A stretch of DNA of 64,000 nucleotides from Bacteroidia bacterium (GTDB taxonomy: Bacteria; Bacteroidota; Bacteroidia; NS11-12g; UBA9320): contig JAGVMN010000026.1 of assembly GCA_020053795.1 (NCBI GenBank), positions 1-64,000 of the forward strand. The letters run 5' to 3'. The notes beneath the pieces are model-generated. The model was not told the DNA's origin, searched no databases, and was given only the letters and a program-made list of their open reading frames with translations. Below are positions 1 to 10,030 of this stretch, in pieces (within the stretch, counting starts at the first letter, position 1; every line of letters begins with the position of its first letter). The position numbers and the translations under genes are program-made.

Positions 1-91
1 AATGTTTTTAAATTACTACTTCAAAGTACTGTATTTCAGTAATATGCATGGCCTTTTTTCTTTTTATTTGTTAACAATTTAATCCACTTAA

Positions 92-571
92 CGGGTTAGA
101 AATAGAATTAGCGTAGCAAGTCATTTAGGTTTAGTCGGAAAATTCAAAAAAGGATTTTACTTAACGGAACTTGGTGAGAAATTTAATTCATCAAATGATA
201 AGTTAGATGACAGATTGAATGAAAATCAAAAAGCAATTATACAAAGTTTCGTAAAAGAAAGCCCGTTCTACTCATCTATCACCTACAGCATTTTTTCAAT
301 TATAGAAACTGTTTTTGTTCTTTCTAAAAACTCATATCCTGTTCCTAAAAATCAGGTTAAAGATTATTTTGTAAAATCAGTAGGCAAGTCGGGAACATGG
401 AGTGCTGAAAAATCAAAAGAAACAGCTACATACATTTTCTCCAACTACGCAATTGAATTAGATTTTCTTGCTATAGTTGATAACGAATTTTTTATCACAC
501 CAACAGGAATTCAAGCAATACTTCTTCTTCAACTAAATCGTTCAATAAAACTAATTGAAAATAAATCATAG
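92..571 (+). pseudogene. C-terminal part of a winged-helix-like protein; apparently 5'-truncated or decayed
   Basis: The listed ORF begins at TTG 215, but the same frame stays open upstream to a TAA at 89-91 (RVRNRISVASHLGLVGKFKKGFYLTELGEKFN...) without an ATG. 'GFYLTELGEKF' and 'FFITPTGIQAI' look like the ends of two wHTH modules. Confidence 0.4.
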
Positions 572-574
572 AGT

Positions 575-775
575 ATGAATTGGAAAAATATTGAAACAGA
601 AAAACCAAAATCATCAAAACAAATTTTGGTTTTGATTGATAGTAGAGTTGCTTCAGTTGCAAAATATAATGGTGAAAGTTTTACTGATGATGGGTTAGAA
701 ATTGAAGATGTAACACATTAGTGTTATTTACCAGAATTTCCGGTTGAGAGTGCTGTATTTGTGTGTGAGGGATAG
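575..775 (+). pseudogene. DUF551-like small protein interrupted by an in-frame TAG
   Basis: ATG 575 ... MNWKNIETEKPKSSKQILVLIDSRVASVAKYNGESFTDDGLEIEDVTH*CYLPEFPVESAVFVCEG*. The TAG at 719-721 sits where a Trp (TH-W-xYLPEFP) would be expected. Confidence 0.45.
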
Positions 776-840
776 TAGCGAAAATCCTTTTTTTCTTATT
801 CAGAAAATAAGATTGTAGCGGATAGCCCGACCCATAGGGG
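768..840. repeat. Short structured intergenic element with paired GATWGTAGCG motifs
   Basis: GATAGTAGCG (771-780) and GATTGTAGCG (811-820) flank a CTTATT/AATAAG hairpin (795-811). Outer GGG...GCCCGACCC ends. Confidence 0.4.
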
Positions 841-893
841 CACACCTAAATAATTTTCAAAACAGATGGCATAACGCTTATTGGTTTTCAAGA

Positions 894-1883
894 ATGTTAA
901 TCAATAATGACAAGTATGTGGCCGTTGGTAAAGAACCTAAATTACTTTCAATGATTGCAAGTGGTTTGCGACGAATCGGAAAAGAAAGCAAAGGGAAAAA
1001 TACTTTGAGTTTGCAAAAGCAAACTCTTCGTAATATCATTGAAGAACGTTACAAAAAAACTTCTACAAAAGACAATCGGGTTCAGCGAATGTTGAACGAA
1101 CTTGATGAAGAAATCAGAACGCTTGGCGATATGGAAGTTTTCATTCTCACTTGTGAGAACATTATGTTGCCGCTTCACCAAGCCATTGCAAATATTCCAA
1201 GTGACGACAAAGAATTTACACTGAACATTGCAAAAGCATATTTAGATATTCAGGGCGAAGAAGGTTTAGCAACTGTTTTTACACTTTGGGACGATCTTGG
1301 TATCAAAGGTTGTTTGACAGCAGAACGAACAGAAATTGTAAGAGCATTTACGACACTTCGTGTTTTGCTAACCAAAGACAAATCAATTAGTGAAGAAGAA
1401 AGAGACATTGTGCTTACATCATTTACGCAAGAATTTGAAAGACGTGCAGCACAAAAAAGAAAAAAGAGAGCAGGTGGAAGTTTGGAAGATGTAACCGATT
1501 TTATTTTGGGTTACTACAATATCAAAAGGGCTGAAGCACCCTCGCATTTTCAAGCAGACCTTGAAGTAGATAATTGGGTAAAGACCAAAGACGGTTGGCT
1601 AATAGGAATATCATGTAAGCGGACAATTCGTGAAAGGTGGAAAAATGTAAGTAGCAGTAAAGAAATCTACAGCAGGTTTAAGGTAAAATACATTTATCAT
1701 ATCGTAACTTTTGACGAAGATTTATCAGATGATAAACTAACTCTACTTGGAGAGCAACGACAAATTTTTTATTTGCCTGACAACAGCAGACGACTGAAAC
1801 ATGCAAGCGAACATGTGGGATTGAAAAATTATGTGCGACCAATTTCACAATTGATAAATGATTTGCGTAAGCACATCAAATAA
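894..1883 (+). CDS. Type II restriction endonuclease-like protein, PD-(D/E)XK fold
   Basis: 329 aa. C-terminal GGSLEDVTDFIL...FQADLEVDNWVKTKDGWLIGISCKRTIRERWKNV resembles E...D...CK-T-RERW catalytic cores of type II enzymes. Confidence 0.6.
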   Translation: MLINNDKYVAVGKEPKLLSMIASGLRRIGKESKGKNTLSLQKQTLRNIIEERYKKTSTKDNRVQRMLNELDEEIRTLGDMEVFILTCENIMLPLHQAIANIPSDDKEFTLNIAKAYLDIQGEEGLATVFTLWDDLGIKGCLTAERTEIVRAFTTLRVLLTKDKSISEEERDIVLTSFTQEFERRAAQKRKKRAGGSLEDVTDFILGYYNIKRAEAPSHFQADLEVDNWVKTKDGWLIGISCKRTIRERWKNVSSSKEIYSRFKVKYIYHIVTFDEDLSDDKLTLLGEQRQIFYLPDNSRRLKHASEHVGLKNYVRPISQLINDLRKHIK

Positions 1884-2657
1884 ATTTTTGTGCAAACTTT
1901 AGCAGACGGACACCTTGACGGAAAGAAAACGACTACCGCTAACTTGGGTAACCATTTCACAACTCATTTTCAATACAAAAAAGGGCCGGCTGGGCAATAA
2001 AACGACCCAATCAGAGGCTTTCTAATCGAGGTTTGTTTTTAAGCTTTATCAGATTCTTCTGAAAGTCCGGATTGGTTAAGATGGCTTGTTTGAAGCCTCA
2101 AATATGTAAGTGGGGAAAAAGATTTAATCTGGTATTGAACCCAACACAAATCCTCATCCTGCCGTCCACGTTTCAGGCAGGAAAAGAGCATATCCCATCC
2201 TGATAATTAAAAAAAAAACAAGCCGAAAATTTTTACTTTTGCGAAACAAATTATTCCCAAATCCGTTAATACTTTTAAAACTTCAAAATACAAATCAAAC
2301 ATTAAAACACTTATTAAACCGGTCAGTATTCCATTCAAAAGGCTTCATGCTTTTTCAAGTTGGCAAAAAAAGTCAATGGTTTGTTTTAATACATCTACAG
2401 CCGTAATAAGAGGTCAATCCATAAGAAAGTTTAATGCCACATTTAGTGTTGATTAGTTTGGATGCACCATTCATGACAAGTGGAATTTCGGTGATGCTGT
2501 ACATCTTTTTCAAGACTAATCCCATCCATGCAGAATAGACATCCGGAACATATACCATGAAATGGAAAATGATTATCAAAAACATTAAAATCTGGTGAAA
2601 TATCTATATCAATCACAATAAACAAATGCTGATAAAATCAGTAATAAAAAACTACAA

Positions 2658-4157
2658 ATGGAAAGACGAGATTTTATTCGCCTAACAGGAATGGGAACTA
2701 CTGCTTTTTTTATAAGAAGCAGCGTTCCTCTGTTTTTAACTTCTTGCAGGTATGATGGTATGATGATGAATATGAGGGGCCGTCCGGTTTCTGTGATTGA
2801 GGGTTATTTTACAACTTTACTTTCTATTCCTCAAACAATTAACGGGCAAGCAACTTTAACAGCACAACGCACTGCTTACAATATTTTCGAAGGAAAAATT
2901 TCTCAGGTATTGGGTTATCAGTACGGCTCTATTTTAGGGTCTTCTATCATTGTAAATTCCGGTGAGAACATCAATATCAATTTTCAAAACAATTTATCCG
3001 AAACATCTAACATTCATTGGCACGGATTACTAACCCCCGCAAATATGGATGGACATCCTGAAGATGTTGCTCAGCCTGGCCGTTCACTGAATTACAATTT
3101 CACTGTATTACAACGGGCCGGAATGTATTGGTATCATTCGCACCCTGATGGAAACACCGCAAAACAAGTGTTTCTCGGACTTGCAGGTGTATTTATTGTG
3201 AGGGATGATGAAGAAAAATCGCTAAATCTGCCCTTTGGTGAGTTTGAAATTCCTTTGGTTATTCAGGATAAACGGATTTTTCCTGACTATGCTCTGGATT
3301 ATTCTCCCAATATGGGCGAAGTAATGACCGGTTATATGGGACCATATATTACAGTGAATGGTGTTTATTCTCCGTATAAGGATGTCAAGACAAGAAATTA
3401 TCGGCTTCGTGTTCTCAATGGTTCAAACGGTCGCATTTACAATTTAGCATTAAGCAATGGTGATTTTTTTACAATAATTGGTGCTGACGGTGGTTTACTT
3501 GTTTCTCCACAAACCATTACTTCACTAATGCTTGGCCCAGGAGAGCGTGCCGATCTGATCGTTGATTTTTCATCTTACTCCATCGGCACACAATTGTTTC
3601 TTGTGAACAAAACCTTTTCAGCGGGAGCATCGCAGGGAACACAGGAATTTAAGATTATCAAATTTAAGGTGGCACAAAATGAAAAGGATACATTTACACC
3701 TCCCGGCATGTTGTCTGTTATTAAAACAATTCCTGAAAGCAGTGCAGTCAAGACCCGCGTATTTAATATTTTCAATGCAGGCATGGGAGGCGGCGGAAAC
3801 GAAGGAATGTCAATGAGAGGAATGCACCGCATCAATAACAAGACTTATGACAAAAACAGAATAGACGAAACTGTTCAGGCGGGAAGCACTGAAATATGGG
3901 TGTTTGATAATTCTATGGGCGATGAACCGCACCCAATGCACATACATGCTATACAATTTCAGATTTTAGACCGTACAGGAGGCCGAAACAGTTTAATTTC
4001 TTCAGAAAGAGGCTGGAAAGACACGGTAATGTTATTGCCCGGTGAAAAAGTTCGTGTGATTATGACTTTTGGGCAGAACAAAGGGAAATATGTGTTGCAC
4101 TGTCACAATTTGGAACACGAAGACGATGGAATGATGCTGCAATTTGAAATAGTTTAA
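2658..4157 (+). CDS. Multicopper oxidase (CueO/cuprous-oxidase-like), Tat-type lipoprotein signal
   Basis: Copper sites HWHG, WYHSHP, HPMHIH and HCHNLEHEDDGMM. N-terminus MERRDFIRLTG (twin Arg) then FLTSC lipobox. Met-rich segments. Confidence 0.92.
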   Translation: MERRDFIRLTGMGTTAFFIRSSVPLFLTSCRYDGMMMNMRGRPVSVIEGYFTTLLSIPQTINGQATLTAQRTAYNIFEGKISQVLGYQYGSILGSSIIVNSGENININFQNNLSETSNIHWHGLLTPANMDGHPEDVAQPGRSLNYNFTVLQRAGMYWYHSHPDGNTAKQVFLGLAGVFIVRDDEEKSLNLPFGEFEIPLVIQDKRIFPDYALDYSPNMGEVMTGYMGPYITVNGVYSPYKDVKTRNYRLRVLNGSNGRIYNLALSNGDFFTIIGADGGLLVSPQTITSLMLGPGERADLIVDFSSYSIGTQLFLVNKTFSAGASQGTQEFKIIKFKVAQNEKDTFTPPGMLSVIKTIPESSAVKTRVFNIFNAGMGGGGNEGMSMRGMHRINNKTYDKNRIDETVQAGSTEIWVFDNSMGDEPHPMHIHAIQFQILDRTGGRNSLISSERGWKDTVMLLPGEKVRVIMTFGQNKGKYVLHCHNLEHEDDGMMLQFEIV

Positions 4158-4177
4158 CCAACAAAATAAAAATAATA

Positions 4178-4855
4178 ATGATGATTAAAAAAATCGTATT
4201 CATCGTATTCATATTTTGCATTTCGCAAATTCAGGTACTGGCACAGCCAAAATTATATTTTGGGCCTGTTTATTCAATGGGAGCATCCAAAATATTTAAT
4301 ACAAACGCATTGAACCGAATGAATATGGGTAGCGAAATTGACGGCAAAATGGGTGCAAAATTAAATGTAGGTGCCGGATTAAAAGCAGAATATTTCTTTT
4401 CCGAAAAATGGGGAATGTTTTTGCAAACGGGATTTCAGCAACGTGGAACTCTTTTAAATGAATATATGGACGACTACAAACCACGCTATCGTTTAAACTA
4501 TTGGGATGCCATGTTAGGCGGAGCTTTTCGCACTAAAGGACTAATGAAAAAGCATCAGTTCATCATTAATGTGGGCGTAACTCAGCATACTTTGCTTGAG
4601 GCAAATAGAGCGTATGACTTCGGCAGCGACAACATAATGAATGAATTTAATAATGTTGATGTAGGATTGTTTTTAGGGATTGGCGGAAATATTCCCTTAT
4701 CAGGTAAAGATATTTTTCAAATACAATTATTTGCCAATGCAGGGATGCTTCAAACTTTTTCCGGTAATTTTTCTATGAACGGAATGAGCGGAACAAACTT
4801 TCTGACTGGAATTCAAATGGCCTATCTCATTGGAAGATCGGAAAATAAAGAATAA
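4178..4855 (+). CDS. Outer-membrane beta-barrel (PorT-like) protein
   Basis: Signal peptide, then alternating beta-strand pattern (GPVYSMGASK..., KWGMFLQTGFQQRG). Confidence 0.6.
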   Translation: MMIKKIVFIVFIFCISQIQVLAQPKLYFGPVYSMGASKIFNTNALNRMNMGSEIDGKMGAKLNVGAGLKAEYFFSEKWGMFLQTGFQQRGTLLNEYMDDYKPRYRLNYWDAMLGGAFRTKGLMKKHQFIINVGVTQHTLLEANRAYDFGSDNIMNEFNNVDVGLFLGIGGNIPLSGKDIFQIQLFANAGMLQTFSGNFSMNGMSGTNFLTGIQMAYLIGRSENKE

Positions 4856-5353
4856 ACCACCCTTCCATCCATTATTGTCATACATTCAAAGCCAATCACA
4901 TTTTTGCAGGTATTTTACTGAAAAATGATTGTTGAGAATGAGGTAAAAGGAAAAGAATAGCAATGGTTTGAGCGAACTTTAGTGAAAACGGTTTCAGTAT
5001 AGTTGTTTTGCTTATGGACAAGTCTAAAAAGCGATGATGGGCATGCGGAAGTTTAAGGGTTATCAGATGGCAAACAAGGGATAAAAGCAAATCGGGTAAA
5101 CTCAAATAGTTAAACCTGATCGGTTTAAAAAAATCACCACAAAATATCAAAAGCACAAAAACAAGCAGAATATAGGCAGACCATGCAGCCTAAAGCCAAT
5201 CATAGGCCATGACCAGGGCAACACGTTTAAATTAATAGGGAGAAAAGGAAATCAATTACAATGTGCAAACAACTTGATATACTGCTATTTGATAACAGGT
5301 AATAATTTCCTTGTCAATTGCAGTCAATAATATTTTCGATGAGACTGTCGAGC

Positions 5354-5959
5354 TTAGGATTTTGTGAACGCTTTCTTCAAGTGGGCATAGGCCTCATTAA
5401 TCTCCTTGCCAAAATGTTCCCAATTGTCTTTAATATCAGGTTCATTTTTCGCATAGCGATTTTTCAGGTCATCAACGGTATGAAGAAAGTCGGCCTTTTT
5501 TGCCTCAAACTCTTCTTTGGCTTCAACCTTTCCAAGAGTGTACCTCAGTTGAAGGATTTCAAGTTTGATCTTGAATTTTTCAAATTCCGCGTTGAGTTCT
5601 GAATAGAGTTTGGTGGCAGCGTCAGACTTTTTAAACTCATATTCTATCTCATGAAAAGATCTAAGTATCCGTTTCTTTTGCTCTTCAAATATTTCCTTTG
5701 TTTCTGCTTTGCCAAGGGCCAACTGAACCTGGAGTTCTTCCAGTTTAGCCTTTAGTCCATCAGCCTTATGTTTCCCTTCTTGCACCTTACTTTTTATATC
5801 CCTTACAATTTCATTCAACTTATTCTTAGCCTCTTCGTACTTGTCTGAAGCTTCTGCTTTTCCAAGAGAGAGTTGCAGGCGAAACTCTTCGAGTTCTGTC
5901 GCAGCGTTCCTTAAACCACTAATTACGTTGTCCATAAATGATAGTGCCGATGTTTTCAT
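5354..5959 (-). CDS. Coiled-coil protein with three internal repeats
   Basis: Repeats: LEEFRLQLSLGKAEASDKYEEAKNKL, LEELQVQLALGKAETKEIFEEQKKRI, LEILQLRYTLGKVEAKEEFEAKKADF. Confidence 0.7.
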   Translation of the reverse strand: MKTSALSFMDNVISGLRNAATELEEFRLQLSLGKAEASDKYEEAKNKLNEIVRDIKSKVQEGKHKADGLKAKLEELQVQLALGKAETKEIFEEQKKRILRSFHEIEYEFKKSDAATKLYSELNAEFEKFKIKLEILQLRYTLGKVEAKEEFEAKKADFLHTVDDLKNRYAKNEPDIKDNWEHFGKEINEAYAHLKKAFTKS

Positions 5960-6085
5960 AATCCTTTATTAAATTAAACCACAATTTTACAGGTTAAACC
6001 ACAACTTTCTTATGATTATAATCAAAAACCAAAGTGATACAACTCAGTTCTGTCAAGCCATATAATGCCGAAATTAGCAAAATAA

Positions 6086-6862
6086 TTGTTTGGTTTGAAG
6101 ACGAACTATCTCAAAGACTTTCTAAATGATACAGGTGAAGTCGCCCGGTTTTCGGTCAGGTTCTTCAAAGAAGCCTTCAAACCTCGTTTTGAAACGACAG
6201 AATTCCTGAAGCAGTGCTTTTTTATTGGTTACAAATCGCTGCCTTTGGTAACAACAACTGCATTTATAATGGGATTGGTCATTACCATGCAATCACGGCC
6301 TACACTGGTTGAATTTGGTGCAGAGGCATGGTTACCACAAATGATTTCTTTGTCCCTTGTCAGAGAAATTGCACCGGTAATCACTGCCCTCATCTGTGCC
6401 GGAAAAATAGGGTCAGGAATCGGGGCAGAGTTGGGTTCCATGAAGGTAACCGAACAGATAGACGCCATGGAAGTGTCCGGAACCAATCCTTTCAAATTTC
6501 TAGTGGTCACACGAATATTGGCCACAACACTTTTGGTACCCATTCTGGCAATAATAGCAGGTGCTGTTTCTCTATATGGCGGCTATTTGGGTGCTAATAT
6601 TCATGGGGTCGTAAGTTGGGATTTGTTCTGGAATCAGATATTTGAATCGTTATATTATGGCGACGTTGTGCCTTCCATTATTAAAACCTTCTTTTTTGGA
6701 TTCACCATTGGGGCTATTGGTTGTTATATGGGTTTCAGCTCTAATAAAGGCACCGAAGGAGTCGGACGATCTGCAAACTCGGCTGTGGTGATATCATCTC
6801 TGATTGTTTTCATTATGGATTTAATTGCTGTACAAATAGCCGATGTTCTCAAATTGACATAA
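6086..6862 (+). CDS. mlaE: MlaE-family lipid ABC transporter permease (TTG start)
   Basis: MlaE permease signature (GYKSLPLVTTTAFIMGLVITMQS...REIAPVITALICAGKIGSGIGAELGSMKVTEQIDAMEV). Confidence 0.92.
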   Translation: MFGLKTNYLKDFLNDTGEVARFSVRFFKEAFKPRFETTEFLKQCFFIGYKSLPLVTTTAFIMGLVITMQSRPTLVEFGAEAWLPQMISLSLVREIAPVITALICAGKIGSGIGAELGSMKVTEQIDAMEVSGTNPFKFLVVTRILATTLLVPILAIIAGAVSLYGGYLGANIHGVVSWDLFWNQIFESLYYGDVVPSIIKTFFFGFTIGAIGCYMGFSSNKGTEGVGRSANSAVVISSLIVFIMDLIAVQIADVLKLT

Positions 6863-6863
6863 C

Positions 6864-7637
6864 ATGATTGAAGCAATGGAACAAAAAATTGCCCATGTCG
6901 TTCAGGAAAGCTTGCCTGTTATACAAATCAGACATCTTTACAAGTCCTTTGGGGCAAATCAAGTGTTGAAAAATTTCAGCCTTGATCTTATTAAAGGCGA
7001 AACCATGGTAGTTTTGGGAAAATCCGGCTCAGGAAAATCAGTTCTTATCAAATGCATCATTGGTCTTTTAAAGCCCGATTCTGGCACCATCAGTGTTTTC
7101 GGTAAAAACATTCCGGACCTTGACCACGATGAACTGGACAGGGTAAGGGCTAAAGTCGGATTTCTTTTTCAGAGCAACGCTTTGTATGATTCGATGACGG
7201 TAAGAGAAAATCTGGAATTTCCATTGAGAAGACATTGGATAGATCTGTCGAAAGATGAGGTATTTTCTTTGGTTTCGGAAGCATTAACCAATGTCGGTCT
7301 GGCAGATACTTTAGACATGATGCCGGCAGAGTTGTCGGGTGGTATGAGAAAAAGAATTGCTCTGGCAAGAACTTTAATCCTGAAACCGGAAATTATTCTT
7401 TATGATGAACCAACCACAGGACTGGACCCCATCACCGGGCAAGAAATCAGCAGTTTGATGATGGAGTTGCAGAAGAAATACCATACATCCTCTATTATTA
7501 TTTCTCACGATATGAAATGTGTAAAAATGGTGGCTAATAGAATAGCCATGCTCATTGATGGAACCCGCTATGCGTGTGATACCTACAAAGCTTTAGAGGC
7601 ATCTGACGATGATAGAATAAAACAATTTTTTAAATAG
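6864..7637 (+). CDS. mlaF: MlaF-family ABC transporter ATP-binding protein
   Basis: Walker A GKSGSGKSV, signature LSGGMRKRIALART, Walker B IILYDEPTTGLDP. Confidence 0.93.
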   Translation: MIEAMEQKIAHVVQESLPVIQIRHLYKSFGANQVLKNFSLDLIKGETMVVLGKSGSGKSVLIKCIIGLLKPDSGTISVFGKNIPDLDHDELDRVRAKVGFLFQSNALYDSMTVRENLEFPLRRHWIDLSKDEVFSLVSEALTNVGLADTLDMMPAELSGGMRKRIALARTLILKPEIILYDEPTTGLDPITGQEISSLMMELQKKYHTSSIIISHDMKCVKMVANRIAMLIDGTRYACDTYKALEASDDDRIKQFFK

Positions 7638-7639
7638 CT

Positions 7640-8605
7640 ATGAGCAGAGAAATAACGCGAAATATCAGAGTGGGTCTAATAGTCATTACCGGAACCATTT
7701 TTATCATCGGAACGCTTTATACCATTGGCGACAGACAGAATCTTTTCAGTTCTACATTTCAAATTAGTGCACGGTTTTATAATGTCAACGGGCTAATGGA
7801 AGGCAACAATGTAAGACTATCAGGCATTGATGTAGGGACTGTTGAAAGCATCGAAATCATAAACGATTCGGCTGTGCATGTGGTGATGAATATTGAGAAT
7901 GACATCAGGCGGTTTATCAAGAAAAACGCATTGGTGAGTGTAGGTACTGATGGCCTTGTAGGCAACAAACTTGTGAACATTAATTCAGTGCCGGGTTCTG
8001 CAGAAAGTGTTGAAGATGGAGATGTTCTTCAAACCCTCAAACCCATAGAAACAGACGAAATGCTTCGCACCCTCAACACCACCAACGACAATATCAGATT
8101 TATCACTATTGACCTGAAAAACATTACAGATAAAATAAACAACAGTAACTCCGTTTGGAGCCTTTTGGCCGATACCATGGTTGCCGACAATGTAAAAAAC
8201 GCCATACTTCAAATATTGCTCACCGGCAACCGGTCGGCTTCAATTACAGCAGATTTAAGCGAAATAGTTCAGAATGTTAGAACAGGCAAAGGATCTCTTG
8301 GAACACTGCTTACCGATTCATCACTTGCTCATGAAATGGAAAAATCACTGACAGATATTCGATCGGTAAGCCGAAAAATGGCGATTGTTGCCACCGACCT
8401 CGAAAGTTTTCTAAAAGAAATGGAGGCAGGCGATGGAACAGTGAGAAAACTGATGACCGATACTGCCTTTGCAAATAATCTCAATCAAAGTCTTGAAAAC
8501 ATCAAAAAGGGCTCTAAAGGTTTTGAAGAAAACATGGAGGCATTAAAGCATAATGTGTTTTTCCGAAAATACTTCAAAAAGGCAGAAAAGAAGAAATCCA
8601 ATTGA
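7640..8605 (+). CDS. mlaD: MlaD/MCE-family substrate-binding protein
   Basis: N-terminal TM then MCE domain (FYNVNGLMEGNNVRLSGIDVGTVESI). Directly after mlaEF. Confidence 0.9.
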   Translation: MSREITRNIRVGLIVITGTIFIIGTLYTIGDRQNLFSSTFQISARFYNVNGLMEGNNVRLSGIDVGTVESIEIINDSAVHVVMNIENDIRRFIKKNALVSVGTDGLVGNKLVNINSVPGSAESVEDGDVLQTLKPIETDEMLRTLNTTNDNIRFITIDLKNITDKINNSNSVWSLLADTMVADNVKNAILQILLTGNRSASITADLSEIVQNVRTGKGSLGTLLTDSSLAHEMEKSLTDIRSVSRKMAIVATDLESFLKEMEAGDGTVRKLMTDTAFANNLNQSLENIKKGSKGFEENMEALKHNVFFRKYFKKAEKKKSN

Positions 8606-8617
8606 TTCCCTATGAGA

Positions 8618-9250
8618 TCATTGGTTTTTTGATTGCCTTTCTTTCAGCAACCAATACAATCCTTTTAAATCGCTTTCCCATACAGGCAACAAGGCCACCA
8701 GGGTGATCTCTTCTACCATTTCAACGACTGTCGCACAAACAGCCATGTAAAAGAGCCAGAGCAACGGTTCATCGAAGAAAAAAAGGGACAAAAGAAATAC
8801 ACCCATTACCAATGCCGACACCTTGGCAGAATACGTATGAAAACTGCTGACCTTCCGATATCTGATCAGCGAAAAGAACAGTTGAAAAATGTAAAGGCAA
8901 ATGAGTATGATAAAGATCAGGGCATGATCTTTCAGAAAATCAAATTCAAAAATAAAAAGGCCCGCCAGGGCTGAGACCAGCGTCAGGCTATCGCCTACGG
9001 AATCGAGTTTTGCACCCAAAACCGTAACCACCTTGTATCTCCTCGCTAAAAAACCATCAAGTATATCAGTTGAAAAGCTGACAAGCAACAACCAACGAAA
9101 CCATTCCAACTGATTAGCCCATACCAAAACAATCAAAATTGGCGAGGTAACAATCCTGTATATGGACAACAGGTTGACCAATTTCGTATTCAAATTTGCT
9201 TTTGACAACAGGTCTGATATGGTTTCAATTTTAGGTTGTTGATTCATCAT
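8618..9250 (-). CDS. CDP-alcohol phosphatidyltransferase family protein
   Basis: Membrane protein with DILDGFLARRYKVVTVLGAKLDSVGDSLT, matching D-x2-DG-x2-AR-x7-8-G-x3-D-x3-D with one residue differing at the last position. Confidence 0.8.
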   Translation of the reverse strand: MMNQQPKIETISDLLSKANLNTKLVNLLSIYRIVTSPILIVLVWANQLEWFRWLLLVSFSTDILDGFLARRYKVVTVLGAKLDSVGDSLTLVSALAGLFIFEFDFLKDHALIFIILICLYIFQLFFSLIRYRKVSSFHTYSAKVSALVMGVFLLSLFFFDEPLLWLFYMAVCATVVEMVEEITLVALLPVWESDLKGLYWLLKERQSKNQ

Positions 9251-9469
9251 TCAGAAAAGGCATTCTGTTAATTATTAACTTTAAAATGTTCTAATTTCTT
9301 TTAACCGCTCTTTGGGCAAAGTTACATAAGAATTATATTGACACTCGTTCAAATCCAGAGTTTATAGCAAAAGTCTTTACAAGTAAATATTTCATTTGCT
9401 TTCTGAATTAGGAATTATATGCCAATGTTTTATAGTTAAGCGTCCCGGAAAAAGACAAAGGGGTATGCA

Positions 9470-9822
9470 ACAATTGAATTATTGGCAAGCAGTTGCGGGC
9501 TTGGGAATATAAATATAAGGATGAATACTCGGGCATTTATTACTACGCACGTGTACTCATGATAGCCCAATGGTCAGGGGCTTAATAATATGAGTGGCAA
9601 TGTAGCCGAATAGATGGCTGAAAAAGGCCAGCAATGTGAGGCAGTTGGAATTTACCGCCTTACGATTCAAACAACTATGTGGCCGGGGCGTACAATGGCG
9701 ATACTGCCCCACCACCTGTCATGGCACGTTATTATCCCCATTCGTCAAATGTTGTTGTCGTGTTGGTTAAGAGGTCTGATACAAATGCCTGATAATCTGA
9801 CCGACTGTCGTAGGGTCTAATT
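9470..9822 (+). pseudogene. Decayed FGE-sulfatase-domain (GldJ/GldK-like) remnant
   Basis: LNNMSGNVAE*(W->TAG) near 9590-9613, preceded by AWEYKYKDEYSGIYYYAR. A frame change gives YDSNNYVAGAYNGDTAPPPVMARYYPHSS. No intact ORF. Confidence 0.45.
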
Positions 9823-10030
9823 TCTGCAAACAGTAATCCGAAACTTTTTCACAGGTGTTTTAAGTGAAACATCAATCATTTTTTCAAAGTTGTACAAAAG
9901 GTTGACCTTTTTAAACATACCATTTAAACCATGTTAAAAGAAAGTATTATTTTCAAACAAGACATGGACTCCAATTGTCTTATATCAATCGGTCTAAAAG
10001 TTATATTCTGATAAGGTTTAAGTCTTGTGA

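Noticed and set aside
2373-2625. Minus-strand ORFs upstream of the multicopper oxidase
   Set aside because: Two overlapping frames without recognisable motifs; perhaps decayed, but not supportable.
4896-5156. 86-aa minus-strand ORF
   Set aside because: Low-complexity composition, no motif, intergenic.
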